Positions 15,508 to 24,721 of a DNA stretch of 54,264 bases are shown here, piece after piece. The stretch is taken from positions 1-54,264 of the forward strand of contig CASDSM010000034.1 in the NCBI GenBank assembly GCA_949283375.1. The letters run 5' to 3'. Source of the DNA: an uncultured Eubacteriales bacterium (GTDB lineage Bacteria > Bacillota > Clostridia > Oscillospirales > Oscillospiraceae). Each line of letters starts with the position of its first letter. Position 1 is the first letter of the stretch. The notes below the pieces were generated by a model. It ran no database searches. It was not told the DNA's origin and saw only the letters and a list, made by a program, of their open reading frames with translations. A program made the translations under genes and the position numbers.

Positions 15508-16071
15508 ATGAAAAGGGAACAGACGTGGGAGCGGGACGGATATCTCCTCCGCCCAGCGCGGGAGGAGGACGCGGAGGCGTACTATGTGCAGAACTACTGC
15601 CCCCTCGATGCGGAGACGGCCCGGCTGACCGGGAGCAGGACGGCCTTTGACCGGGAGGAGGTGATCTCCCTCTTCCTGCGCTCGGTGGAGGCGGAGGACC
15701 GGTATCTCTTCCTCCTCCTCTCCCCGGCGGGGGAGATCATCGGCGAGAGCGTCCTCAACGAGATGGACCGGGACCTGCGCGCGGCGAACTTCCGCATCGC
15801 CATCTTCCACCCCGAGGCGCGGGGGAGGGGGCTGGGCGGCTGGATGGTGGAGATGACGCGGGACTTCGCCTTCACCCAGCTCGGCCTGCACCGCCTGTCG
15901 CTGGACGTCTACTCCTTCAACCCCCGGGCGGAGCGGGCTTACCTGCGCGCCGGTTTCCGGCGGGAGGGGGTCCTGCGCGACGCGGTGCGCGACGGGGCGG
16001 GCTATGGGGACGTGATCCTCATGGCGATGCTGGAGAAGGACTGGCGGCGGCTGATGGACAAAAGCGAATGA
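15508..16071 (+). CDS. GNAT family N-acetyltransferase (RimJ/RimL-like)
   Basis: The protein has 187 residues from the ATG at 15508, preceded by CGGGAGGCG. The acetyltransferase_3 pattern is visible: an N-terminal YLLRPAREEDAEAYY, the central strand NFRIAIFHPEARGRGLGGWM with the acetyl-CoA-binding R-G-R-G-L-G loop, and SFNPRAERAYLRAGFRREG at the C-terminus. Relatives acetylate ribosomal protein N-termini, amino-sugar antibiotics or polyamines; the substrate cannot be read. It seems to be monocistronic, between a repeat and the Bce-like module. Confidence 0.9.
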   Translation: MKREQTWERDGYLLRPAREEDAEAYYVQNYCPLDAETARLTGSRTAFDREEVISLFLRSVEAEDRYLFLLLSPAGEIIGESVLNEMDRDLRAANFRIAIFHPEARGRGLGGWMVEMTRDFAFTQLGLHRLSLDVYSFNPRAERAYLRAGFRREGVLRDAVRDGAGYGDVILMAMLEKDWRRLMDKSE

Positions 16072-16079
16072 TCGACGCA

Positions 16080-16124
16080 TTACAGGCGCTGTAAGTGGCG
16101 TTTTCCCTCCCGCTTTGCTAAGAT
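16080..16124 (+). promoter_or_regulatory. Promoter with palindromic operator for the Bce-like operon
   Basis: TTACAG-GCG-CTGTAA (16080-16094) is a perfect palindrome just upstream of the -35 region (about 16096-16101, poor match). A TAAGAT -10 follows at 16119-16124. A weak -35 with an adjacent dyad suits activation by the response regulator encoded downstream. Confidence 0.55.
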
Positions 16125-16151
16125 GGAGGCAGAACAAAGGAGGGACCGGCT

Positions 16152-16925
16152 ATGAAACCGATTGTAAGCGTCTCCGCCCTGCGCAAGTGCTACGGGCGGC
16201 CCGGCAATGAGACCACCGCGCTCGACGGCGTCAGCTTTCAGGTGATGCAGGGGGAATTCCTCGGCATCATGGGCAGCAGCGGCTCTGGGAAATCCACCCT
16301 GCTCAACTGCATCGCCACCGTTATCCGCCCCACGGCGGGGACGGTCACGGTGGACGGGGAGGACCTCGCCGCCCTCCGCGGCGGGGCGCTCGCGCGCTAC
16401 CGCGGGCGGAAGATCGGCTATCTCTTCCAGAGCTTTGAGCTGCTGGACAACCTCACCGGGGAGGAGAACATCCTCCTGCCCCTCTCCCTCTCCGGCGCGC
16501 GCGAGGGGGAGAGCCGCAGCCGCCTGGAGCGCCTGACGGAGTATCTGGAGATCGGGGACGTGCTGGATAAATTCCCCGCCCAGATGTCGGGCGGACAGCG
16601 CCAGCGGGTGGCGGCCGCCCGCGCGCTCATCCTCTCGCCCGCCCTCGTGCTCGCCGACGAGCCGACCGGCGCGCTCGACTCGCGCAACGCCCGCCTCCTG
16701 CTGGAAAAGCTCTCCGGCCTCAACCGCACGGAGGGGGCCACCATCCTCATGGTGACCCACGACGCTGCGGCGGCGAGCTATTGCGGGCGCATCCTCTTCC
16801 TCCGGGACGGCCAGCTCGTCCACGAGCTGCGCCGGGACGTCCCGCGCGAGGGACAGGAGGACTTCTACGGGCGCATCGTGCAGGTGACCGCCCAGCTGGG
16901 AGGGGGGAGCTGCTGTGTTCTGTAA
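16152..16925 (+). CDS. Bce/Ytr-type ABC transporter ATP-binding protein
   Basis: This is a 257-residue ATPase of the MacB/LolD/BceA class. Walker A is GSSGSGKSTLLN (near residue 40), the Q-loop is FQSFELLDN, the signature MSGGQRQRVAAARAL, Walker B VLADEPTGALD and the H-loop MVTHDAA. Strong AAGGAGGG precedes the ATG. It overlaps the permease gene by 11 bp, and the response regulator and kinase follow, so it forms a BceABRS-like module that removes or senses cell-wall-targeting peptides such as bacitracin or lantibiotics. The C-terminus past residue 220 is longer than usual and ends in CCVL. Confidence 0.93.
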   Translation: MKPIVSVSALRKCYGRPGNETTALDGVSFQVMQGEFLGIMGSSGSGKSTLLNCIATVIRPTAGTVTVDGEDLAALRGGALARYRGRKIGYLFQSFELLDNLTGEENILLPLSLSGAREGESRSRLERLTEYLEIGDVLDKFPAQMSGGQRQRVAAARALILSPALVLADEPTGALDSRNARLLLEKLSGLNRTEGATILMVTHDAAAASYCGRILFLRDGQLVHELRRDVPREGQEDFYGRIVQVTAQLGGGSCCVL

Positions 16926-19017
16926 GCTCGCCCTGCGCAACAGCCGCAGGAACTGGCGGGAGAACGGGCTGTACTTCTCCGCCCTGCTCGTCGCGGTGAT
17001 CGCCTTTTACATGATCCTCTCGCTGGAGGGGCATGACGTGATGCGCTTCCTCCGCCAGCAGGAGAGCCACGCGGTGGAGCGGATTTTGGAGATGCTCCCC
17101 CTCTTCTTCGGCTTCACCCTCGTCATTCTCTTCGGCCTGATCTGCGCGGCGCAGCGCTACCAGCTCGAGCGGCGGAGCCATGAGTTCGGCGTCTATCTGA
17201 TGATGGGGATGCGCCGCAGCGGCCTCTTCGCCCTCCTGCTGGCGGAGAATCTGACTGCCAGCCTCCTGGCGCTGGCGGTGGGTCTCCCGGCGGGCGTCCT
17301 CTGCTCGGAGCTGGCCAGCCTGCTGGTGGACCGGGCGGTGGGCCTGGGCCTGGTGGGGCACGCCCTCGCCTTCCATCCCCGGGCGCTCGCCTGGACGGCG
17401 CTGAGCTTTCTCGGGGTGAATCTGGCCGCGGCCGCCCTCCTCAGCGGCGGGACCGTCCGCCGGGAGACCGGCGCCCTGCTCACCGGCTGGCGGGAGGAGG
17501 AGCGGAAGAAGCCCCACCCCGTCCTCTGGACGGCCACCCTGGCCCTCGGCCTGGCCGGCCTGGCGCGGGCCTATCAGTGGGGCATCTCCGGCCGCGCCTG
17601 GTCTGGCGTGCCGGAGATGGGGCAGACCCTCGCCCTCGGCATGGCGTCCACCTTCCTGCTCTTTTACGGGCTGCGCGGGCCGGTCAGCCTGCTGGCTCAG
17701 CGGCGGAGGGAGGCGCGGGGGCTGGACCGTTTCACCTTCCGGCAGGTCCAGGAGCAGGTGCTCGCCCGCTCCTCCTCCCTCGCCGTCTGCTCCCTGCTCA
17801 TCCTGGCGGCGATGTGCTTTTGCAGCGCGGGGATGGGGATCTTCTCCAACTACCGGAACCAGGAGCCGCGGGTGGTGGACTTCACCTTCTGGGGGGAGGG
17901 GGCACAGGACGGGGCAGAGGCGGAGGCCATCGCCGCAGAGGTGGCGGACGCCATCGCGGCCTGCGGCCTCTCAGAGGACTTTGACACCCTCTTTGCCGTC
18001 CGCACCGGCCACTTCTGGACCGGGGAGAGCGACGCGGACGGCGTCCCGGTGGACGCCTTTCACCGCGAGGCGCTCATCGCCGCGGTGGAGGCCCTGCCGG
18101 AGACGGAGCGGGGGCGCAGCAGCGTGCTGTATACGCTTAACTACAGCGCGGACCTCCCCCATATCATCCCGGTGAGCGACTATAACCGCCTCCGCGCGGC
18201 GGCGGGGGAGGAGCCGCTGGCGCTGGAGGGGGACCAGCTCGCCCTCTATCTCGACCCGGAGTTCCTCTCGGACGATGAGAGCAGGCTGCTCAACGGGGTG
18301 CTGGAGCAGGGCATCTCCGTCGCGCTGGACACCGAGCCCTTCCGCGTCGTGGGGCCGATCCAGTCTCTGGCCATCGTGGCGGACCGGGCGGTGACCATCT
18401 CCTTCGGCCTGATCATCCCGGACGAGGTCTATGACCGGCTGGAGCACGGCGGGGGAGACGTCTATGTGAACGCCGTTCTCTCCGGCCATGCGACGGAGGA
18501 GGAGAGCGCGCTGGAGGCCCTGCGCCGGGTGAGCCGGACGCTGGAGGAGACCGGATTGCAGTGGGAGAGCTATCTGCAGATGATGGCCCGGGCGATGGTC
18601 TATCAGGTCCCGGCGAGCTATCTGACCGTCTACCTCGCCCTGATCCTCCTGCTGGCGGCCAACACCCTCCTCGGCGTCCAGTTCCTGATGGCACAGCAGC
18701 GCTGCGCGCACCGCTACCGCACCCTGCTCCGCCTGGGCGCGGCCTATGGGGACCTCTGCGCCTCCCTGCGCCGTCAGGCGAACTGGTACTTCGGCCTGCC
18801 CATCGCGGTGGCGGCGGTGAGCAGCTTTGTGGGGGTGCGCAGCCTGCTCGCCGGCATCCTCTCCTCCAGCAGCCAGATGAGCATGGGGCAGATCCTGCAG
18901 GTGGCGGCCATTGTGACCGGGGTACTGATCGTGATAGAATGGGCCTATCTCAGCGGGGTCAAGCGGGCGGGCTGCCGCTGGCTGCGACCCCTGGCCGTCC
19001 CGCGGCGGGAGGAATGA
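16915..19017 (+). CDS. Bce-type ABC transporter permease (FtsX-like)
   Basis: This 700-residue permease starts at a GTG (16915) behind AGGGGGGAG. It shows the BceB topology: a first TM near residue 20, three further TMs (about 60-85, 105-130, 150-175), a group near 200-250 and 290-310, a large extracellular domain (about 315-575), and TMs near 575-595, 630-655 and 660-685. The extracellular domain is the peptide-sensing part in this family. Two FtsX-like domains flank it. It works with the preceding ATPase and passes the signal to the downstream kinase, which has almost no sensor domain of its own. Confidence 0.92.
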   Translation: MFCKLALRNSRRNWRENGLYFSALLVAVIAFYMILSLEGHDVMRFLRQQESHAVERILEMLPLFFGFTLVILFGLICAAQRYQLERRSHEFGVYLMMGMRRSGLFALLLAENLTASLLALAVGLPAGVLCSELASLLVDRAVGLGLVGHALAFHPRALAWTALSFLGVNLAAAALLSGGTVRRETGALLTGWREEERKKPHPVLWTATLALGLAGLARAYQWGISGRAWSGVPEMGQTLALGMASTFLLFYGLRGPVSLLAQRRREARGLDRFTFRQVQEQVLARSSSLAVCSLLILAAMCFCSAGMGIFSNYRNQEPRVVDFTFWGEGAQDGAEAEAIAAEVADAIAACGLSEDFDTLFAVRTGHFWTGESDADGVPVDAFHREALIAAVEALPETERGRSSVLYTLNYSADLPHIIPVSDYNRLRAAAGEEPLALEGDQLALYLDPEFLSDDESRLLNGVLEQGISVALDTEPFRVVGPIQSLAIVADRAVTISFGLIIPDEVYDRLEHGGGDVYVNAVLSGHATEEESALEALRRVSRTLEETGLQWESYLQMMARAMVYQVPASYLTVYLALILLLAANTLLGVQFLMAQQRCAHRYRTLLRLGAAYGDLCASLRRQANWYFGLPIAVAAVSSFVGVRSLLAGILSSSSQMSMGQILQVAAIVTGVLIVIEWAYLSGVKRAGCRWLRPLAVPRREE

Positions 19018-19037
19018 TCCGGAAGGAGGAGACGAGG

Positions 19038-19715
19038 GTGAAGCACATCGCAATTGTGGAGGACGAGCCCCTGATGCGTCAGGAGCTCGCCGGGATATTG
19101 CGCACGGCGGGCTATCAGGTGACCGCCCTGGTCCGGCTGGAGGGGGTGGCGGAGCAGATCCTCGCCCTCGGCCCTGACCTCGCGGTCCTCGACCTGAATC
19201 TCCCCGGCCAGAGCGGCTTTGACATCTGCCGGGCACTCAAGCGCGCCAGCGGGATACCGGTGCTCATCCTCACCGCGCGGGACCAGCTCTCCGACGAGCT
19301 GCGCGCCCTCGGCCTGGGGGCGGATGAGTACCTCACCAAGCCCTGCCGCGCCGAGCGGCTGCTGGCCCGGGCGGCCAACCTGCTCAAACGCTATGAGGGG
19401 CGTGCGAACCTCCTCGAGGGGCCCGGCTTCCTCCTCGACCGGAACACCTACACCCTCTACTGCGAGGGCCGCTCCCTCGTGCTGCCCCGGAATCAGGGGC
19501 GGCTGCTGGAGGTCTTCCTCACCCGGCGCGGGGAGCTGGTGGGGCGGGAGGAGCTCTCCCACGCCCTCTGGGGGACGGCGGAGTTCATCGACGAGAACGC
19601 CCTGCAGGTCAACCTCACCCGGTTGAAGAAGACCCTCGCGCGCGAGCGCCTGCTCGTCCGCCTGGAGACCGTCCGGGGCGTGGGGTACTCTCTCACCGGG
19701 GAGGCGGAGCCATGA
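19038..19715 (+). CDS. BceR-like OmpR-family response regulator
   Basis: The protein has 225 residues from a GTG at 19038 behind GGAAGGAGGA. The receiver domain has IVEDE at residues 6-10, phosphoacceptor Asp52 in VLDLNLPG and the TKPC lysine near residue 102. A Trans_reg_C winged helix (about 130-222) ends VRGVGYSL. The gene shares an ATGA overlap with the kinase. It probably binds the TTACAG-GCG-CTGTAA dyad upstream of the transporter genes; that link is inference. Confidence 0.94.
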   Translation: MKHIAIVEDEPLMRQELAGILRTAGYQVTALVRLEGVAEQILALGPDLAVLDLNLPGQSGFDICRALKRASGIPVLILTARDQLSDELRALGLGADEYLTKPCRAERLLARAANLLKRYEGRANLLEGPGFLLDRNTYTLYCEGRSLVLPRNQGRLLEVFLTRRGELVGREELSHALWGTAEFIDENALQVNLTRLKKTLARERLLVRLETVRGVGYSLTGEAEP

Positions 19716-20737
19716 GGGGGCTGCGCGACGCCCTGCCGTGGCTGGCGATGCTGGCGGGGACGGACCTGTTCTTTCTCCTCCTGCTCTGGCTGGCGGCCCC
19801 GGAGGACCTCGTGGCGCTCTGGCTGGCGCTCCTGCTCGCCTCCGCCTTCCTCTTTGTCGGGGCCTGCCTCTGGACCGCCCGGCGCGCGCGGCGGCGGGAG
19901 GAGCTGCTGCGCGACTACCTCCTGGCCCCCGGCCCGGAGCGGGAGCAGGCCCTGCGCGCCGCCTTTGGGGGAGAGCATGCCGCCCTCGAGCTCCTCTTTG
20001 ACACCGTGCGCCGCGAGGAGGGGGAGAGCGCTGCGGCCCGCGCAGCGCTGGCGGACTACCGGGGCTATGTGGAGGCCTGGGCGCACGAGACCAAGACCCC
20101 CCTCGCCCTGCTCGCCTTTCTGCTGGACAACCGCCGTGCGGCGCTCGGCGGGGAGATGGCCGGGCGGCTGGACTATGTGCGCAGCCGGATGCAGGAGTCG
20201 GTGGACCAGATGCTCTACTATGCCCGGCTCACCGGCGGGCGGAAGGACTACCAGCTCGAGCACCTCCCCCTCGCCCCGCTGCTGGAGGAGGCGCTGGAGG
20301 ACTACCGCCCGCTCCTGGAGGAGCGGGAGATGACGGTCTGCCTCGCCGTGGGGGAGCAGACGGTGTACACCGACCGGCGGGGCTTCCTCTTCCTCCTGCG
20401 TCAGGGGGTGAGCAACGCCGTGAAGTACGCCGGGGAGGACCCGCTGCTGGAGATCACGCTGGAGGAGGACGGTCAGGGACAGACCCTCGTCCTGCGCGAC
20501 AACGGGCGGGGCGTCCGGGCGTGCGACCTGCCCTATCTCTTCGAGCGGGGCTTTACCGGCACGCCCGACCCCGACCGGGGCGGGGCGACCGGCATGGGCC
20601 TCTACCTCGCCCGGCGGATGGCGGAGGACCTCCACCTGACGCTGGAGGCCCGCTCGGTATGGGGCGAGGGCTTCGAGCTGCGCGTGTGCCTGCCAAGGGT
20701 GGAAAAGCCGCACGGGCGGGCGGAGGGGACCCGTTGA
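19712..20737 (+). CDS. BceS-like intramembrane-sensing histidine kinase
   Basis: The 341-residue kinase has two TMs near the N-terminus (about 8-28 and 34-54) separated by only a few residues, so there is no extracellular sensor. The H-box is EAWAHETKTPLAL with His125. The ATPase domain has the N-box VSNAVKYAG, the G1 box DNGRGV and the G2 region GGATGMGLYLARR. Such kinases receive their signal from the partner BceB-type permease. It ends the four-gene operon, and a strong bidirectional terminator lies directly downstream. Confidence 0.94.
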   Translation: MRGLRDALPWLAMLAGTDLFFLLLLWLAAPEDLVALWLALLLASAFLFVGACLWTARRARRREELLRDYLLAPGPEREQALRAAFGGEHAALELLFDTVRREEGESAAARAALADYRGYVEAWAHETKTPLALLAFLLDNRRAALGGEMAGRLDYVRSRMQESVDQMLYYARLTGGRKDYQLEHLPLAPLLEEALEDYRPLLEEREMTVCLAVGEQTVYTDRRGFLFLLRQGVSNAVKYAGEDPLLEITLEEDGQGQTLVLRDNGRGVRACDLPYLFERGFTGTPDPDRGGATGMGLYLARRMAEDLHLTLEARSVWGEGFELRVCLPRVEKPHGRAEGTR

Positions 20738-20762
20738 CGCTCAGGCCACGCCACGCACGATG

Positions 20763-20818
20763 AAAAACAGAGCATTTCGGACAGGCGGACGGCCTGAGAC
20801 CCGAAATGCTCTGTTTTT
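20763..20818. terminator. Bidirectional terminator between the Bce-like operon and GH1
   Basis: AAAAACAGAGCATTTCGG (20763-20780) pairs perfectly with CCGAAATGCTCTGTTTTT (20801-20818), with an inner CAGGC/GCCTG hairpin. Flanking A and T runs give both strands a U-tract. Confidence 0.92.
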
Positions 20819-20856
20819 TGTTATGACGGACGGAGCGCGCCCGCCTGTCTCCCCGC

Positions 20857-22227
20857 TCAGACGGGGAGGTTGGCCCCGTTTTGGGCGATCACCTCGCGGT
20901 ACCACCTGCCGGAGTCCTTGATGATGCGCCGCTGCGCGTGGGCGTAGTCCACATAGACCAGGCCGAAGCGCTCGCCGTAGCCGCTGTTCCACTCAAAGTT
21001 GTCCATCAGGCTCCAGTGGAAGTAGCCGCGGACGGGCACTCCGTCGTCCACCGCCTCCCGAAGGGCCATCAGATAGCGCGCGGTGAAGTCGATGCGGTCG
21101 GGGTCGTGCACCGCCCCGTCCAGAAAGATGCGGTCGTCGCAGGACTGGCCGTTCTCCGTCACATAGAGGGGCAGGTGGTAGCGCTCGTGCAGGAAGGTGA
21201 CTGCCCAGCGCATGGACTGCGGGGAGACCGACCAGTGCAGGGCGGTGCGCGCCGCCCCGGTGGGCCGGGGGACCCGGACGCCGTCCGGGCCGACCTCGTC
21301 GCCGTTGTAGAGGTTCAGGCCGAGAAAGTCGAGCGGCTGACGGATGAGGTCCATCTCCTCCGGCGGGACGGCGGCGGTGAAGTCCGCCAATTCGGCGGGG
21401 AGGCGCTCCGGGTCGGGATAGCGGCCGAGCACGGCGGGGTCGAGGAACCAGCTGTGGGTGAAGGGCGCGCCCGGGTCGCGCAGGAGCATGGCCTCATAGG
21501 CGGCGGCGCGGTGCTCCGCCGTGTTCCGGCTGGGGTAGCAGACCCGGCCGGTGGAGGCGAGGCCGAGCTGCGCCCTGCCGCCCAGATTGGCCCGCACCGC
21601 CTGCGCCGCGTGGCCGTGGGCGAGGAGGAGGTGGTGCGCCGCGGCGGCCTGCGTCACGGTGTCCGCCTGACAGCCGGGGGCGTGCAGGCCGTTGCCGTAG
21701 CCCAGAAAGGCGGAGCACTGCGGCTCGTTTAGGGTGATGTAGTGACTGACCCGGTCCCCTAGGGCGCGGGTGACGGCGTCCGCCAGCGCGCCGAAGGCGC
21801 GGGCGGTCTCCGGGTTGAGCCAGCCGCCCCGGCGGTGCAGGGCGAGGGGCAGCTCCCAGTGATAGAGGGTGACAAAGGGGGTGATGCCCGCCTCCAGCAG
21901 GGCGTCGGTCAGGCGGCGGTAGAAGTCCAGCCCCGCCTCGTTGATCGCCCCATCCCCGTCGGGCAGCACGCGCGGCCAGTTGACGGAAAAGCGGTAGGCA
22001 TGCAGGCCGAGCGCCCGCATCAAGGCCACGTCCTCCCGGAAGCGGTGGTAGTGGTCGCAGGCGACGTCCCCTGTCTCGCCGTGGGCGATGCGGCCCGGCG
22101 TGTGGGAGAAGTGGTCCCAGATGCTGGGGCCCTTGCCGTCCGCGTCCCAGCCGCCCTCGATCTGATAGGCGGAGGTGGCCGCTCCCCAGAGAAAGCCGGC
22201 GGGGAAGGGGTGTCCTCTCTCGTGCAT
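20857..22227 (-). CDS. GH1 beta-glucosidase / beta-galactosidase-type enzyme
   Basis: This is a 456-residue TIM-barrel enzyme of normal GH1 length with no signal peptide, so it is cytoplasmic. It starts with the family block FPAGFLWGAATSAYQIEGG, has acid/base Glu168 in TLNEPQ and nucleophile Glu358 in YVTENG. The ATG follows AAGGAGGAGATCAC. It probably cleaves beta-linked disaccharides after uptake. It is the second gene of a two-gene operon, 24 bp after GH95, under the promoter at 24510-24538. Confidence 0.96.
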   Translation of the reverse strand: MHERGHPFPAGFLWGAATSAYQIEGGWDADGKGPSIWDHFSHTPGRIAHGETGDVACDHYHRFREDVALMRALGLHAYRFSVNWPRVLPDGDGAINEAGLDFYRRLTDALLEAGITPFVTLYHWELPLALHRRGGWLNPETARAFGALADAVTRALGDRVSHYITLNEPQCSAFLGYGNGLHAPGCQADTVTQAAAAHHLLLAHGHAAQAVRANLGGRAQLGLASTGRVCYPSRNTAEHRAAAYEAMLLRDPGAPFTHSWFLDPAVLGRYPDPERLPAELADFTAAVPPEEMDLIRQPLDFLGLNLYNGDEVGPDGVRVPRPTGAARTALHWSVSPQSMRWAVTFLHERYHLPLYVTENGQSCDDRIFLDGAVHDPDRIDFTARYLMALREAVDDGVPVRGYFHWSLMDNFEWNSGYGERFGLVYVDYAHAQRRIIKDSGRWYREVIAQNGANLPV

Positions 22228-22251
22228 GTGATCTCCTCCTTTGGTGTGGAT

Positions 22252-24462
22252 TCAGAGCGGGAGGGGGATGGTCTCTCCCGCGGTCGTCTCCAGGGTGTGC
22301 GTCTCTCCGTTGACGCGCAGGATGGCCCTGCCGCCGCGGGCGGAGTACAGCGTCCCCTCCGTCACGCGGCCCTCCCGCCAGCGGAAGGAGAGGCGGAAGC
22401 CGCCGCGCACACGCACCTCCTCCAGTGCGCCCTCCCGCCAGGCAGGGGGCAGGGCGGGCAGCAGGCGGAGCGCGCCCTCATGGCTCTGGACCAGCAGCTC
22501 GAGCATCCCCGCCACAGCGCCGAAGTTGCCGTCGATCTGGAAGGGGGGATGGGTGTCGAGCAGGTTGTCCTGCGTGCTCTGGGCGAGCAGGGCGTGCAGA
22601 TGCGCCTGCGCTCCCGCCCCGTCGAGCAGGCGGGCGCAGAAGTTGACGATCCACGCCCGGCTCCAGCCGGTGTGCCCCCCGCCGTGGGAGAGGCGGCGTT
22701 CGAGGGTGGCGCGGGCGGCCGCAGCCAACTCCGGTGTCCGCTCCGGGCTGATCTCCCAGCCGGGGTAGAGGCCGTAGAGCTGGGAGATGTGCCGGTGGCC
22801 CGGCTCCCACTCCGCAAAGTCCTCCATCCACTCCTGGATGCCGCCCTTCGTCCCGATCTGGGTGGGGGGGAGCTGGCGGAGCAGGCCGGGGAGATGGCCG
22901 AGCAGCGGGTCCTCCACCCCGAGCGCCTCGCCGCAGCGCAGGGCGATGGTGAAGAGCTCCCGCACGATCATGATGTCCATCGCCGGGCCGGCGCAGACGG
23001 CGGTCTTCTCCCCAGTGGCGGGGTCGAGGTAGCTGTTCTCCGGGGAGTTGGAGGGGGCGGTGACCAGATAGCCGCTGTTCGGGTCGCGCACCAGAAAGTC
23101 CGCAAAGAACTGTGCGCTGCCCCGGATGACCGGCCAGTATTCGCGCAGAAAATCGAGGTCGCCGGTGTAGAGATAGTGCTCGTAGAGGTGGCGGCAGCAC
23201 CACGCCCCGGCGCAGTGAAAGCTCCCCCAGGCGGGGTCCTGCCCCGGCGCGGTGAAGCCCCAGGGGTTGGAGAGGGTGTGCGCCACCCAGCCGCGGCAGC
23301 GGTACATCACCCGCGCCGTCTTCTCCCCGTGCCGGGCGAGGAAGGCGAGGTAGCGGTAGAGCGGCTCGCCGTACTCCTCCAGCCCCACGGCGTCCACAAA
23401 CCAGTAGTTCATCTGGAGGTTGATATTGAGGTGATAGTCCCCTGTCCAGGGGGTCCAGAGGTCCCTGGACCAGACGCCCTGGAGGTTGGCCGGGAGCCGC
23501 CCGCCCGCCGAGGAGAGAAAGAGGTAGCGCCCGTAGTCAAAGTAGAGCCGCAGAAGGCCGGTATCCTCCCCGCCCGCGCGCACGCGTGCCAGCCGCGCGT
23601 CGGTGGGCAGAGACTCCAGCGCGGGGTCCTCCGGCAGGGTGAGGGTGCAGCGGCCCATCGCCTCACGGAGCTGTGCCGCGCGCTGCGCGCGGACGGCGTC
23701 GTACCCCGCCGCGCGCGCACCGGCGATGCGGCGGCGGCAGATCTCCTCCGGCCGCTCGTCTGTGCCGTAGGAGGTGGCGGTGCTCGTCCAGAGGGTGAGG
23801 GTGCGCGCGCCGGTGATCTGGAGCGTATGCGCTCCGGCGCGCACCGTCCCGTCCGTCTCCACCTCCGCCACGGTGCAGAAGTCGAGCGCGTCGTTGGACC
23901 CGGCGGCGGTCAGCGCCGCGCCATGGCAGGAGACACGGCAGTTCTCCCGGGCGAAGGAGATGACGTACTCCCCCCGTCCGCCTGCGAAGCGGCTGGCGGT
24001 CACCTGCCAGCGCTCGGAGGCAAGGTGCTCCCGCCGGACGGTGCCGAAGCGGACGGAGGCGAGGCCGCTGTCCAGGTCGAGCGCGCGGCGGTAGCCGGAG
24101 CGGTCCTCCTCCGCGGGGCTCCCGATCACCAGCTCACCCGCCGTCTGAAAGCTGCCGTAGTAGGCATCGTCGCTCCCCCGGCCGGCGCAGACCAGATAGC
24201 GGCAGCAGAGGGCCTGCGCCTCGCGATAGCGGCCCTCGAAGAGGAGCGCGCGCATCTCCTCCAGGTGGCGGGCGCAGTCCGGATTGTCCCACTCGGCGGG
24301 ACGGCCGCTCCACAGGCTCTCCTCGTTGAGCTGGAGCACCTCGCGCTCCATGCCGCCGTGGACCATCATGCCGAGGCTGCCGCTGCCGATGGGCAGCGCC
24401 TCCTCCCAGCAGGCGGCGGGGGTGTCATACCAGAGGACGCGCGCGGGCTTGGATGTGTGCAT
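22252..24462 (-). CDS. GH95 alpha-L-fucosidase (or alpha-L-galactosidase)
   Basis: The protein has 736 residues with no signal peptide. The GH95 layout is clear: an N-terminal beta domain starting ARVLWYDTPAACWEEALPIG with LQLNEESLWSG, an (alpha/alpha)6 barrel with WTGDYHLNINLQMNYW carrying the paired catalytic Asn residues, the general acid Glu in IQEWMEDF, and the later IDGNFGAVAGMLELL with the conserved Asp. GH95 enzymes release alpha-1,2-fucose from host glycans or L-galactose from plant xyloglucan. The LacI regulator lies divergently upstream, with an operator between the promoter and the ATG. Confidence 0.95.
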   Translation of the reverse strand: MHTSKPARVLWYDTPAACWEEALPIGSGSLGMMVHGGMEREVLQLNEESLWSGRPAEWDNPDCARHLEEMRALLFEGRYREAQALCCRYLVCAGRGSDDAYYGSFQTAGELVIGSPAEEDRSGYRRALDLDSGLASVRFGTVRREHLASERWQVTASRFAGGRGEYVISFARENCRVSCHGAALTAAGSNDALDFCTVAEVETDGTVRAGAHTLQITGARTLTLWTSTATSYGTDERPEEICRRRIAGARAAGYDAVRAQRAAQLREAMGRCTLTLPEDPALESLPTDARLARVRAGGEDTGLLRLYFDYGRYLFLSSAGGRLPANLQGVWSRDLWTPWTGDYHLNINLQMNYWFVDAVGLEEYGEPLYRYLAFLARHGEKTARVMYRCRGWVAHTLSNPWGFTAPGQDPAWGSFHCAGAWCCRHLYEHYLYTGDLDFLREYWPVIRGSAQFFADFLVRDPNSGYLVTAPSNSPENSYLDPATGEKTAVCAGPAMDIMIVRELFTIALRCGEALGVEDPLLGHLPGLLRQLPPTQIGTKGGIQEWMEDFAEWEPGHRHISQLYGLYPGWEISPERTPELAAAARATLERRLSHGGGHTGWSRAWIVNFCARLLDGAGAQAHLHALLAQSTQDNLLDTHPPFQIDGNFGAVAGMLELLVQSHEGALRLLPALPPAWREGALEEVRVRGGFRLSFRWREGRVTEGTLYSARGGRAILRVNGETHTLETTAGETIPLPL

Positions 24463-24480
24463 AGACAGTCACCTCGATGG

Positions 24481-24495
24481 AAGTTAAACGTTTTC
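24481..24495 (-). promoter_or_regulatory. LacI-type operator before GH95
   Basis: The minus strand reads GAAAACGTTTAACTT, 15 nt downstream of the GH95 -10 box. The same core, GAAAACGATTAAC, is found before the LacI gene at 24669-24681. Confidence 0.7.
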
Positions 24496-24509
24496 TTTTT
24501 CTGGCTTCT

Positions 24510-24538
24510 ATTGTATCGGAAAAATTGCCAAAAAGCAA
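24510..24538 (-). promoter_or_regulatory. Sigma-A promoter of the GH95-GH1 operon
   Basis: TTGCTT (24533-24538), a 17-bp spacer and TACAAT (24510-24515) on the minus strand. Confidence 0.75.
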
Positions 24539-24630
24539 GCGCTTTTCACCGGAGAAAGGTGCCCGTTTTTTCAAAATCGCAAAACCGACTTGGGCAATCT
24601 GACAAAAATTGGCATATCGAGAAAAAATAA

Positions 24631-24659
24631 TTGACGAAACCGTGAACGGAATCTATAAT
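24631..24659 (+). promoter_or_regulatory. Sigma-A promoter of the lacI-phosphorylase-transport genes
   Basis: TTGACG (24631-24636), a 17-bp spacer and TATAAT (24654-24659). Confidence 0.88.
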
Positions 24660-24668
24660 CAAAGTAAA

Positions 24669-24681
24669 GAAAACGATTAAC
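24669..24681 (+). promoter_or_regulatory. LacI-type operator before the regulator gene
   Basis: GAAAACGATTAAC starts 10 nt after the -10 box, in the initially transcribed region, where binding would block elongation and give autoregulation. Confidence 0.7.
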
Positions 24682-24721
24682 CGCCGGAGCATCGGGCGGC
24701 ATGACAGGAGGGCGGCACAGT

